Part shown: piece after piece, positions 1 to 11,177 of the stretch
Layout: each line of letters starts with the position of its first letter
Numbering within the stretch: the stretch's first letter is position 1
Assembly: GCA_963920665.1 (NCBI GenBank)
Contig: OY987269.1
Location: 5,954,501 to 6,018,500, forward strand
Direction: 5' to 3'
DNA: 64,000 nt
From: Straminergon stramineum
Lineage: Eukaryota > Streptophyta > Bryopsida > Hypnales > Calliergonaceae
Made by a program: the position numbers and the translations under genes
The notes under the pieces: generated by a model
The model's input: the letters and a program-made list of their open reading frames with translations, nothing else
Told to the model about the DNA's origin: nothing
Database searches by the model: none

Positions 1-2740
1 TATCTTCGTACTACACTGTTGCTATATGGGATTTAGGGTGATCGACAAAGAGATCGATGAAGCCCGGAGTGGAAGAGCAGGACAAGAATCATGGTAACGT
101 TAGCTCTAAACATGGAATTGAATTGGAAGGCTCTCCTTTCGAAGAAGCGCCAGGTAGGAGCCCCGATGTGAGACGACTCCAATGTCGTGAAGTGAAGGCA
201 ACGACCTTTGTGAAACACTGCAACAAGCTTTAGAGTAGTGGCCAATCTCTTGAAAAGTCCAATTAATTTTTCACTAGCACTTTGAAGATATGTGATATTC
301 AACCAAAGAGGGAAACACATCGCAAGTCTGGTGTTGATTGATTGTAATTTGTAGAAGAGGGTTTAAATGATTTTGACCTATTCTCAGATTTTCTGAACTC
401 TGATTTCTCTTGGATTGTATGCGTGTTGTTTTCACCATAGATTCTATTCAAAAACAGCCACTAGATTAAGACTCATAACCAACAGATTGGGCATTCGTTG
501 ATAAAATCATCTAATTTGTTGGAGGATAATTTCTTGAAACAGACTAGATGAGATACGAGCAGCCGTGGACGAAAAGTTTTTTGGAAGCTCTAGTTGGCCA
601 ATTATCTAAAAGAATCAAGAGGTCTAAAAGCACCATTTGTGTCATGGAGATTCAGCTTGAGGGTGGCTATACAAATTATGCTAAATAAGTTTAGTTGAGC
701 CAATTTTCATAATTCTGAATTAGAAAATTTTGTATCTAACAAGAGCATTTTATCATTTTCTATGAACAATTAAAGTTATAAGTTGTAAGTTATCTGTATT
801 TTGAGGACGCATGGCCTCAGACATAATTTAATACTTGTCCTAATTAAGAGAATTTGTGTAGTTTTGGGTACAAATTTTAGTCAATTTAATGAAATTGTTG
901 TTAAGAGTATTTTGTACATTGAATATGAATACCAAGGCTTTTTTTTCATTTTTTATGAAGTGCCAAAGTGGAAATATGAAGTATTATAGTGATGCTCTAA
1001 ATTTCAGCATTCATCCACATATTGGATAGAAAATATCCCAATAGTACATATTACATGTCTATAATTCTCTTTTCATCCACAATCTAGTGATTTCATCCAA
1101 GATTTTTTTTTAATTCAAAGTTTTCATGCAAAAAACTTTATAGTTTTTTGTGATTTTTGAGCCAAATTATTTTTTTCTAGTGCAATTTGGCACCAAAAAG
1201 CCAAAACAAACACCTTCATGAGTACATTACTATTATTTGTTATTTATGTTATAATTTTTTGTCTATGAGCTATATATAGTGCCATTATTTTAAAACTTAA
1301 ATGCTATTCAGTTGTTTTTGGCACTAATTATGATCAATTGAGGAATTAGAGATTTCAGACATAATGTGGACATGTTGTGGTACATGAATTATACTTGCAT
1401 TGAGAAACAATTAAAAATTCTAAAATTATTTTTTATTTTTTATTTTTTAACAATTTAATAAAAATTAATCTTGAAAATAAAATTTTTATACAAAGAGTTT
1501 TTTTTCAAGATTTTTTAGTACATGGAATGATAATAGTTTGAAAAAAAATTCTAGAAGGAATTTTACAAATTTTGAAAACCTCTTTAGTGATATTTTATTG
1601 TCTAATATAATTATGACTTTATATTTTAAGAGTCTTCACTTTTATTTCAATGTTTTATTATTATTCTTAATTCAATTTTTTTCTATTTTATGATTCTTTC
1701 TAATAGTATTATTTTGTTGAATTCATACCTATCCTATTCATAAAAAAATTTATAGATGTCATTTATTTAATTGGTTGTCTATCATATTTTATTTTTTGGA
1801 GAATTCATTCTATGAAACATCAAAGAAAATGATTGGAAAGGAAGAGAAGTAGAAGAAATGAAGTAGGTTAGAAGTAGTAAAGATGGAAGTGAAGATCCTT
1901 TTCCTCCATTCAATATGTAGAATGATATTGTTGTAGGTCAATTTGTGACTCTTTTTGTAGAGCTAAAGGAAATAAGAGGAATATTATTATTTTATACATG
2001 AAAGGCATTAGAATTTGGTCAAGGGAAGTAGGACTCAAAGATGAAGGTCTTGTAGAATTGGCCAATTGAGAGACCCGAAGTGTAGTAGTAGGTAGGTAGA
2101 AACAAAGATGAGATACACAAAATGTATGGAAGCTATATGGGAACCATTTGGTGAGAAGTTTGCTTGGGTTGAAAAGGAAGCACTTCTATACCATAGTTGG
2201 ATGTTCCTCTTAAAAGAGGTGGTCATCTAGTAGGTTCAAATATTACAATGCATGGTGTGCAAACCAAGGGGATGATAATCTTTCTGCATGAAGCTAAACC
2301 ACATCTTGTAGAATCTGTCGCAATGCATATGGAAGATGCAAATGATAAAAGCTTGTAGAATAATTTGGAAATATATTAGAGAAGTATTGTATTATTGAAT
2401 GCACTTTAGACCTTGTAATTGTAGGCATTTAGATGTACTTGAATATAAGGTGCAAACTAACATGCCTTCAAAGTGTTATAGAGTAAAAAATTTATAAGGC
2501 TTTAGTTAAGTACTCTATAATTATGAAGTATGGAATATTACAATAAATATTCATTAAAAAAAATTTTGTACAAAGAATAATGATATATTCAATGTTCCTT
2601 CTTTCTTCTAAATATGAAAGTAAATTTTTTAGGTGGTGTACAAGCCAAGCACAATGTTGCACCACTCAAGTGCAAAAATATTTAATTTTCTGTTCCTACT
2701 AGAAATAATCAATCTAAATTAAGAATGAGAAACCTTATAC
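1..2740. other. Intergenic DNA without a supported gene
   Basis: The first 350 bases are less AT-rich than what follows and are open on the minus strand from 320 to 33. That reading has no recognisable domain and no convincing splice context. The rest is AT-rich with many T- and A-homopolymer runs. I see no domain, RNA gene or clear transposon end here. Confidence 0.5.
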
Positions 2741-2764
2741 TTACTCCATCTAGAAGGTTGCTAT

Positions 2765-2985
2765 TATGTGAGCTTAGAAGCATGAGCTTAGAAGACTATA
2801 CACCTATGTTATAGGTGTCTATATAATAGAAACCTTCCATGATTATAGTATAGCTATGTTATAGATACATATATTATAGGTGTTTATATTACAAGCACCT
2901 TCTATGGTTGTAGTATATTTACTCATACATATGCTCAAGGCTCACATGTTTGCATTTCATACTCACACACTAGCATCATTGACTC
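2765..2985. repeat. Copy 1 of a 'TTATAGGT' repeat family
   Basis: A degenerate array built from phrases such as 'ctatgttataggtg' and 'accttctatggttgtag'. It ends in a conserved tail reading 'gctcaaggctcacatg' and then 'ctagcatcattga'. Similar blocks occur at 15365-15590 and 20165-20605 with the same kind of entry ('gagcttagaag') and the same tail. It is therefore a dispersed repeat with internal tandem structure, not just low complexity. No coding potential. Confidence 0.6.
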
Positions 2986-3603
2986 CATCTACACAATTCA
3001 TGGCATACCATCTATATAAAAAGACTATGCACATCAACTATAGGTCGCTCATACGCATTTATTTGTCAAAATTGCTAAATTTAGATACCACTCAACTTCA
3101 AATCATTTGTTGTTTAATCCTTACAAGTAGCTCTTGAACATTATAAAGTCATATAGTCAATTAATGTTTTGTCTAAGATTGCTTGGATCAATAGGGGCTA
3201 AGCTAATTTTGTATGGAATATGAAGTATATCTAATTTAATTCAAAATTTCTATTCTCTTTCTAATTATCTACAAAAAAATGGAAAATTTTGGAATAAAAT
3301 TTTTAAGCAATATCATCTTTAAGAATGAAAACAAATGTTCTTAATCATATATAGTATAGACAAAAAAAATTGGAATAAAGGTAGTCTAATTTGACCACAT
3401 GGTCATGAACTCTTCAAATTGTACCATGCAAGTAAGATACTAAATTCTAAAAGGAGACCTTCAAATCCTTGCAATTTGTCATAAGTGGTAATAAAACTAA
3501 ATTTGTGGTTCACAAAATCTAACACACCATAATGCTCATAGAGTCATAGATTACAAATTTGAAATTGAGAATTGTACAAAAGGTAAAGTTTCCAACTTTA
3601 TTT
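2986..3603. other. AT-rich stretch downstream of the kinase-LRR gene
   Basis: Lies beyond the stop of the minus-strand kinase-LRR gene, so it should contain that gene's 3' UTR and polyadenylation region. No clear signal could be fixed. No ORF with domain content. Confidence 0.4.
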
Positions 3604-3693
3604 GGAATTGTCACCACATTTGAACCCTCTAAAATCTTAAAGGGTTAAAGAATTGTCACCACACTTGAATCCTCTAAAATCTTAAAGGATTAA
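3604..3693. repeat. Short tandem duplication at the 3' end of the LRR exon
   Basis: A unit of about 45 bp ('gaattgtcaccaca' followed by 'cctctaaaatcttaaagg') occurs twice in a row. The second copy overlaps the last codons and the stop of the LRR reading frame. The C terminus of the protein is therefore set by this small duplication rather than by a normal LRR C-cap. Confidence 0.6.
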
Positions 3694-6189
3694 GAAAGAC
3701 AAATTCCCTACTTCCTTTGGCAAAGCTTCCAATCTTGTACAACCAATCAAATTGAGAGTGGTTAAAGAAGACAAGTTCCCCACTGCCTTTGGCAAAGTCC
3801 CCAAGCTTGCACAACCATCCAAATCTAGAGTAGTTAAAGAAGACAAGTTTCCCACTTCCTCGGGCAAGGCCACCAAGCTTGAACACCTTGTCAAGTCGAG
3901 AGTGGTCAAAGAAGACAAATTCCCTACTTCCTTTGGTAAGGCCTCCAATCTTGTACAACCAATCAAATTGAGAGTGGTCAAAGAAGACAAGTTCCCCACT
4001 TCCTTTGGCAAGATTGTCAAGCTTGAACAACCATCCAAATCTAAAATAGTCAACAAAGACAAGTTCTCTACTTCTTTTAGTAAGGTCACCAAACTTAAAC
4101 ATTGTATCAAATCGAGAGTGGTCAAAGAAGACAAGTTCCCCACTTCCTTTGGCAAGGCCTCCAATCTTGTACAACCAATCAAATTGAGAGTGATCAAAGA
4201 GGACAAGTTCCTCACTTCCATTGGCAAGGCCACCAAACTTGAATACCCTCCCAAATCTAGAGTAGTCAAAGTAGACAAATTCTCCACTTCCTTTGGTAAG
4301 GCCTTTAAGCTTGAACACTCTTCCAAATCAACACTAATTAAAAAGGGCAAGTTCCAATCTTCTTCTGGCAAGGCCTCCAAACCTAATCATTACCAAAAAT
4401 TGAGAGTGATTAATGAAGTGCAAAAATTCACAACCTACAAGGTTGAAAGGTATATGAGGTTTAAAACCTCTAGCAAACACCATGATCCTCTAACAGTGTA
4501 TGATCTTACCTTGCTTCTATACCTTCTATAATAAGTGTTTGCACTAACCAAAGCATTGAAAAAAAATTATTGTTTAGAAGCTCTAAATTCTTAATAAAAA
4601 AGATCCTCTTAGAGATCACTAATATTCAATTGGTGTTACAAACCCAGATTGTAAATGAAGCAAGCATCTTGGGTGAGAAAACAATTGATATTTGAAGATA
4701 TGAGAGGAAAAATACCTCTCATTAATATATACTTCAAGTATTGAAGTGTGGAGCAAATAGTGGGAAAAGTAGGACGCTCTTCTGCATTACCAATCCAACA
4801 TTTCTTAATCAAAGCCTTCAACATAGCTGGACAATTGGTAGGTAATGTTGGACGTTCACCCTTCTGTACCAATTCTTTAATTTTCTTTGGCATCCATTCA
4901 TCTTTGAAAGGTACTTCCCCAGTCAAAATTTCATAACACACCATTGCAAAACTATACACGTCGCACTTGAATTTGTAATAGAGAACCCCTTCACTCCTTG
5001 CAATGTAATCTGGATCGTCCACACTTAGCCGCACTAATTCCGGAGCCATCCATCGAGGGGTACCTTCATTATAAGTCATGTGGGAATATGTGGCACTTCG
5101 CTCCTTTGTCTTGGATAGACCAAAGTCCACTACTTTCGCTTGCACATACCTAGTCTCCAAATTAGCAACCCTCACCATCTTCACAAGAATATTCTTAGAC
5201 TTCAAATCCCTATGAATGATTCCTTTTGTGTGAAGGTAATTCACACCTTCACCAATTTGAAGCATTAAGTCCACTGATTCGGTCATGGAGAATGGAGGAG
5301 AATCACTATGCTCACCACATCTTCTTTGAATCAAGGCGAACAAATCACAATCCATTAATTCCATGATAATGGAACAACTCCTCTTGGTCATTGTACTACA
5401 AAACATGGAGGTGATATTTGGATGGCACAATTGGGACAAGATTTCCACTTCCTCCAAGAAAAAGGGGTTTTCAGGACCAAAGAATGTCTTCTTGGCAACT
5501 GGTGTTCCTAACCACATCACCTTGTATACTCTAGCTGAGGCATCACTCCCCAATTGCTCTTCATGCCTACTTGAGACCACCCAAGAAAACAAGTTCCCAA
5601 GAATGCTAACCTCATTACAAGTGGGATTGGGATGAATGCTTACAATTCTTTGAAGAAGATACTTCGCTAGATCTGAAGTATCCAATGCTAATGTCACTTT
5701 CTTGAGTAAATACTCCTTATCCACAATGTCCTTCTGCTTCACCATTTCAACTTCCACTTTGTTAAGTGTATCTACTTCATCCCAATTTAGGCCACTTTGC
5801 ATTGTTGCACATTCACCTTCCAATAACAAAACCTTGCACAACTCCAAGTTAAATCCCAAAGATGACACATATTGTGCCACATTTGTAAGGGTCATTGCAG
5901 TTTCCACCCAATCAACTCTCGTACATCCAGCAACAAAGTCTTCAATTTGCTTTGCCAAAGCCAACAAGAACTTGAAGATTCCAATCCACTTCATAACATT
6001 CCAAGAAGAATTAGGACCACCATGTTGGGAATGGGAACCCTCAAAGAAGGACCTTGCAACTTGAACAACGACTTCAAGTTTATCAACAAGATATTTACAT
6101 TGCCCTTGGTTAAAATTTGGAGAAGGCATCTTTTGTATTGTCTCAAGACAACCTTGCGATAGCTTCAAGCATAAGTCAAGGCTCTCCAT
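3682..6189 (-). CDS. Helical-domain (DUF1221-type) protein kinase fused to LRRs; two exons
   Basis: Exon 1 is 6189-4716 and exon 2 is 4382-3682, both on the minus strand, giving 2175 nt and 724 residues. The donor is AGAG|GTATTT and the acceptor GATTAG|GT. Both are phase 1 and rebuild a glycine codon (residue 492). Residues 1-190 form a helical domain of the kind found before moss and other plant kinases (Pfam DUF1221, from memory of the family). The kinase spans about 213-487: K234 in VAKK, E247 in helix C, HRDLKSKN at 326-333, DFG at 355-357, APE at 382-384, and R472. The glycine loop (213-221) is degenerate, with only its first glycine kept. From 493 to the end there are nine full 24-residue LRRs of the type LxxLPKEVGNLSSLTTLDL plus a partial tenth. 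Moss PNL proteins have kinase, NB-ARC and LRR in this order; here NB-ARC is absent. A role in immune sensing or signalling is inferred. A missing middle exon is unlikely because the intron is only 333 nt and the phases agree. Confidence 0.82.
4383..4715 (-). other. Intron of the kinase-LRR gene
   Basis: A 333-nt AT-rich intron with GTATTT at its 5' end and a TAATGATTAG 3' end. It contains no NB-ARC coding sequence in any frame that I can recognise (no P-loop GxGGxGKT, no GLPLA). The donor and acceptor phases match. Confidence 0.7.
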
Positions 6190-8454
6190 TGCACTAGTGT
6201 TAGCCTCTGCATAGATTCAATTGCATATTGCAGGATTAAGCACCTTTGCATTATGCATCACCCCATACATTAAATGCAAACAAAACTCAACAATCGGAAT
6301 AGGTCCTTGCTTTCTTTGACAAATTTAAGCAAGTGCTTCTAGTATTCTCATACTAATAAGCATTTCCATTTACAATTGGCTTAAATCAATCAACCAAACT
6401 AAAAAGACAAATGTTGCTTGAAATCACAAGAGCATTACCCTTTCCTGCCTCAAAAAGTATGCTAGAAGGACTATTTACAAGCTCCTGCTCTTCCATGGTG
6501 GAGAAAAGCTCCAAAATCTAGGCATGAGAAAAGTCCCTTAAGCTAAAGTTTGCATGTCATCAAACTGCACATTGCAAGAAAGTTGAATGGCCATCAATAT
6601 CTAGGATGCAAAGATGAAACATGACCAATCATCCTCAATTAAAGTGGTCCAAGAAAGAAAACCCGTCAAAGATATTGAGATTAATCTTATAATTTGTTGT
6701 GCTCTCTAAATGTTTCAAGACCAAAGCTCATCCTTCAAACTATGTCCCAAATTGTTTTGCAAAAAAAGAAGCAAGTACCTCCAACAATGGAAATTTCAGT
6801 AGAAGAAGCATCTGCTACGCAATTTCTCAGCCAAAGCTATTGGGTTGAGGTCATGCCAGTGATTAGCCAAACAAACAGCTTTTGTCCAAGATACCCCTAT
6901 AGATAACAATCTACACTGATACAGGTTGAGAATTGGTGTGAGATTGCCAAATTTAGAGTGACCTAATCGTTTCTATTTGTCCAAGAATGATCCAAACTAC
7001 TACCAACAGATTACCGAGAAAAAACGCAACTCACTGATAGATAGTTTGCATTTAGGAACACGACTTAAACCTCAAAATGTTCACCTAGCCACAAAAATAG
7101 ACAAACATCGCAGTCAATGTAGTTCGGGGAGAAGCCCAACATCTGGAAGATTCACCACTTCAGTATCCAGCTCTCTCCAACAACACTTCTACACTATTTT
7201 CAAATCTCAAGCAATCGATTCCAAGGACTAACAAGTGAACCCAAACATTATCAACAGGTCCGCATCCAATGGAAAGCAACTCACACCTGGAAGATGTAGT
7301 CCACACAAAACATAATTGACATCCATATGTCGCACAAACAGAATGGCAGGAAGCAAGTGCAAAAAAGTGTAAAAACGTGACATCCATGTATGAAGAGAAA
7401 CTACTCAAAGGAATCATAGATTTTGTATAAGATCAAAGGAGAGCTCAGTAACAAGATTGAAGTCCACATTCTCACCACAAGGCACCAAGGAGAGCAAGCA
7501 CTGAGTTGTGCAATAAACCTTCAATTGGTGTTGAGTCTGTTACATCACAAGTCACAAATCAATTTCCATAGTCCTAGAGTTCGTACTCAAGTTTCGAACT
7601 CCAAAGTTGAAGGTGAAGGCATGAACATTTTGGAACTACAAAAATCAGAACAAATTGCAATTGAAGTCCTCAATTATCCATGGTCTTCGTCATCAAACTG
7701 CATTACCAGGAGCATTACCGGTGTCTGCGTGGCTACACAATTTGGGAGTGCTGCAAATCATAGCCTGTTCAAGATAGTGCTGTGAAAGAATGAGTGTGTA
7801 ATTCCAGGTACAGAAGCGAAGCACAACTATCGTATACAAAGCCCTGCCAAAGCTGCACAAAGGAAGACTTGGTTAACAGTTCACACATCATTTCAACCAG
7901 ACACGGAAGAAAGGAAAGCCATTCCATCACCCTTGTGGACCCAAGTCTACCACTAAGTTGTATGAATCAAAGGATACATTAAGAACCTAATTTTCCAAAC
8001 ACTAATGGTGTTAGCAGTACAGTAGTCACTATTCAGTGCAAAAAAAAGACGTGTAAAGACGTGAAGGTGTTCTTCTACGAGGGTTGCTTAATCCAGCCCA
8101 CATTGCGAACCAGATGGTTCTGATCATTGCACGGTTCATTGACAATCACCGAGAGAGATATCCCGCTTGGCATTCACTTACAAAGTTTTTGGGAGACCAT
8201 TGATGAAGGTGATCACCATGGCAGCATCTTATTGATTCAGACGAGTTTTATATCTCAGTTGTACCATAATTTTTTGATTGAGGTCTCAATCGAGCTACAT
8301 AAAATCATAAACTTGCTCTACTTTCATGAAGTAACTGACGATTTGGTTCGGCTCTGAAAAAAGAAATACAGTACCCACAACTCTGGAGAACATCTTCCAG
8401 ATTTCTAGACGTGCAATTCTCCAAATCCTGATTACAGGCATGCTGCTACCGAAC
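6190..8454. other. Region upstream of the kinase-LRR gene
   Basis: This lies 5' of the minus-strand kinase gene and should hold its promoter and 5' UTR. Base composition is more balanced than in the AT-rich intergenic DNA further right. Short ORFs occur on both strands, but none has a recognisable domain. I could not place a TATA box or a transcription start with confidence. Confidence 0.35.
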
Positions 8455-9178
8455 AGTATTGAGAACAAGGTGGAGACTACAGTACACAGGCAGTTTCTAC
8501 TTATCACTACTCCGGCCACAAAGAAAACGAACCCGTGAGGTCGGGACACTTCATCAAAGGTTCAGCTGGTGTACATCTCTCAATCGAAATGTACATCTGG
8601 TCAAAGAAACAAGTGACACTATCTACCGACATAACTTTGACCCGAACAACTATTGCATACGGATTCAAAGAACGTATTCCTTGGTGCGAAGGAATCCTCT
8701 TTCATTCGCCAGCAAGTACATACCAAAAATGGACCAAAATTAACCACTCTCATAAATGGAACCATGCTTACCAGCAATAAGGGGAGACTTAGATGCCCCT
8801 GCCTTAAAATGAAAAACTTCTCCTTCTCACTGGATGGACACCTTGAACTCAAGCAGCTATGGTGACACGAACAGGATCAACCCGAAAGTAGAGTGAGCAC
8901 TGTTCCAGGTTTTCACGGGATCGACAATCTTCGAGCAACATGAACAACGACAACAATTTCATTAGAACGAGCACGAAGAGGATGTCACATACCATCAAAG
9001 GCGAGAGCCATGGCCACAAGCTGATCAGCAGCTGAAGACAAGAACGCCAAACCCTCCGATCCCATGCACTCCACAGCACACAGCTTGAATTGACACCTTC
9101 ATGAGCAGCTGAGGAGATCGAGTATCTCAGATTTGCTGAATTGAGGAAAATCGACTGAATTCCAAGACGAAAGGGGAA
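8455..9178. repeat. Promoter-like duplicated segment, copy 1
   Basis: Aligns by eye over its whole length with 42837-43555: both contain 'gagaacaaggtggagacta', 'ggaatcctctttcattcgcc' and 'gcactgttccaggtttt'. Its 3' half also matches 42018-42360. It is GC-richer than its surroundings. The reading frames are not conserved as proteins between copies, so I treat it as a duplicated non-coding or 5'-gene segment. Confidence 0.7.
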
Positions 9179-10758
9179 CCCAGCTTCCGGAAGAACTTCC
9201 TCATCCGGCTCTCTCTCAACCCCAGACCTGGAGCGATGGTGGTGTAAGTTACCTTTGGTCCCGAGGGGCAATAATGGTACCATTTGTTGCAGCTGCCCCA
9301 CGTGAAGATTAATATTGTTTAAGGACCACGCCAGGGAGACAGCTTTAGGCCCATTCTCACTTGGCCTTAAGGATTAAGAAAGAGCAGTGTTTGTACTGTC
9401 TACAGCCGTGCATGTTCACACCAACCCTCGTTTTTATCTCCCAAACCTACGTGGAGTCCTTGTTGGCGAAGTCGTAAGTGCGGTGTTAGGTGGAAAGCTG
9501 CGGAGCTTCAGGAGAAAAGTTCGGCTTCAGTACCAGTTTTTTCGTAACACCTCCTTCTCACTGGAATGAAGATTTGAGGAAATCTCGCAAGTTTTAGCTG
9601 CGGTATTTTCTAATCTCTGTTGCGAAGGTGGATTACAAAACAACGGTTTCATGATTTTTGGCGACGTTGCTGGTTTGGCTTTCTCCAAGGAGAGACAACT
9701 CCAAGGATGTGGAGAAGACGGCCAACAACGGATGCAGGGGATAAATAGACCTCTCAATGAGCGTCGAAACAGAATTTTGTCTCGTTCATTTGCACGCCTT
9801 GAACTTCTACTACCTCTACTTGCCTATCTCCACGACTGCCTGCAATTACGTTGTAGCATTCAGGTCTCTGCACTGGTAGATTTGTACATGTCCGTCTGAT
9901 TATCTCAGAAATCTGTGGAATTCCCCTGTGTTGTGGAAATATGCGTTTAAGTTTTCAGCATTATTGTGTGCATGAGAGCGTGAGACTACTCTCAATGTCT
10001 ACATAGATTTTCTTCTTGTGATTCAATAGTTTGTCACATTGCTACAATTGCATATGTCACGTATTTTCTGTGTGCCAAACACGGTCACAATAGGTTTTAC
10101 GACAGATTTGATCTGCTCTCCCGTCCAATCTAGCAAACGAATGCATCACTTCTAGTTCATGGATAGTGTCTTCAACCGCTGAAATGCTTGCTGCTTGATC
10201 CAGGGTCGATCGAAAGGTGCAATACAAACTCAGATGGTTGGATCAAACCTAGAGCAACATAATAAAACCCACACTAGTTAAATTCCAGAATCGATACAAA
10301 CCATCTGTAGAAAATAAACATGACTAGGAGGTGTGCAACGCAGGAGAGGGGGTGAAACCTCAAGAAAAAGGGGCCCTGGTGTGAACCCCTCTCTATTCCA
10401 TCAGGCGTCCTTTGTCTAGGTGGCAATTTTCCTAAAAAACGGAAATTTAGTACAACCACAGATATGAACAGCTCGGCATTACATACTTCCCGTAAACTAT
10501 GGGACCGATATTTTTGCAAAACAAAAATTCCCACAGCTACAGGCATGATTGTTATGTTTTAGAACCGCTTGTACATAGAGCCAAGTGAGAATGTACCTTT
10601 TTTTCATAGGGAATTTTACCAGGTTACTGTAGAGCACGCCGCTCTCTCCCAAAAATAAGAGTAAGGTAAGGTAAGGTAATAAGGATGGTCTATAGATTCT
10701 TGCCTAAAAAGTGTATTCCCACTATTCATGAGAGTATGTGGTCAGTTTTAGAAACACC
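9179..10758. other. Balanced-composition region without a supported gene
   Basis: Positions 9380-9900 have mixed composition and short plus-strand frames, including a run 'gatgtggagaagacggcc', but no domain, start context or splice chain I can defend. Positions 9900-10750 become AT-rich again. A short simple repeat of 'gtaag' units sits near 10660-10680. Confidence 0.35.
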
Positions 10759-11177
10759 TAAGGTAGGAACACCTAAAACGGACAAGAGTCATTCACGGAT
10801 ACCTAGAAAATAACCTAAATCCAAGGGCTTGTGGACCCAAAGTAGACGAGTGGGGTTCTAAAGTAGACAGGTGGGGTTCCAAGAAGTTGTCACTCTTTCA
10901 AAAAGTAGCTAGTCACCAGCACTTGATTCAAGTTTAGAATGTGTCGCTTTTGGTTGTTTCTGTCCCACTTTGGTGTTAATCTAGTGTCCATAGTAGGTGC
11001 ATCTAGGAAGTTGTTTTCAAAAATTTGTATAATATACATACAAGCTTGGAAAACCACGAAACTAATTTTGTTGGTTTCCTAAGCCATTTCCTACCCCACA
11101 AACAACATATTTTTCTACATAGACCCTTACGATCAAGTCACCTGTAATAAGTGTCCGTTTTAGGTGTTCCTACCTTA
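10759..11177. mobile_element. MITE with a perfect 26-bp terminal inverted repeat
   Basis: The left end reads TAAGGTAGGAACACCTAAAA and continues for six more bases; the right end is its exact reverse complement over 26 bp. If the outermost TA is read as the duplicated target, the TIR proper starts AGGTAGGAACACC, which suits a Tc1/mariner-type MITE. TAA/TTA would suit Harbinger but is not a direct repeat. The interior is non-coding and holds a small direct repeat around 'gtggggttc'. Confidence 0.7.

Noticed and set aside
33..320. 95-codon minus-strand frame at the window edge
   Set aside because: No domain or splice support; could be the edge of something outside the window, but nothing here shows it.
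3752..4531. 259-codon plus-strand open frame with repeated VVKEDKFPTSFGKA
   Set aside because: It is the antisense of the LRR array. The minus strand gives canonical LRRs in a spliced frame, so the repeat pattern here is a by-product.
5363..6162. Plus-strand frames opposite the kinase exon
   Set aside because: No domains; they lie antisense to a kinase with all catalytic motifs.
8849..9301. 150-codon minus-strand frame
   Set aside because: The duplicate at 42837-43555 does not keep the frame and no domain is visible; probably chance in GC-richer sequence.
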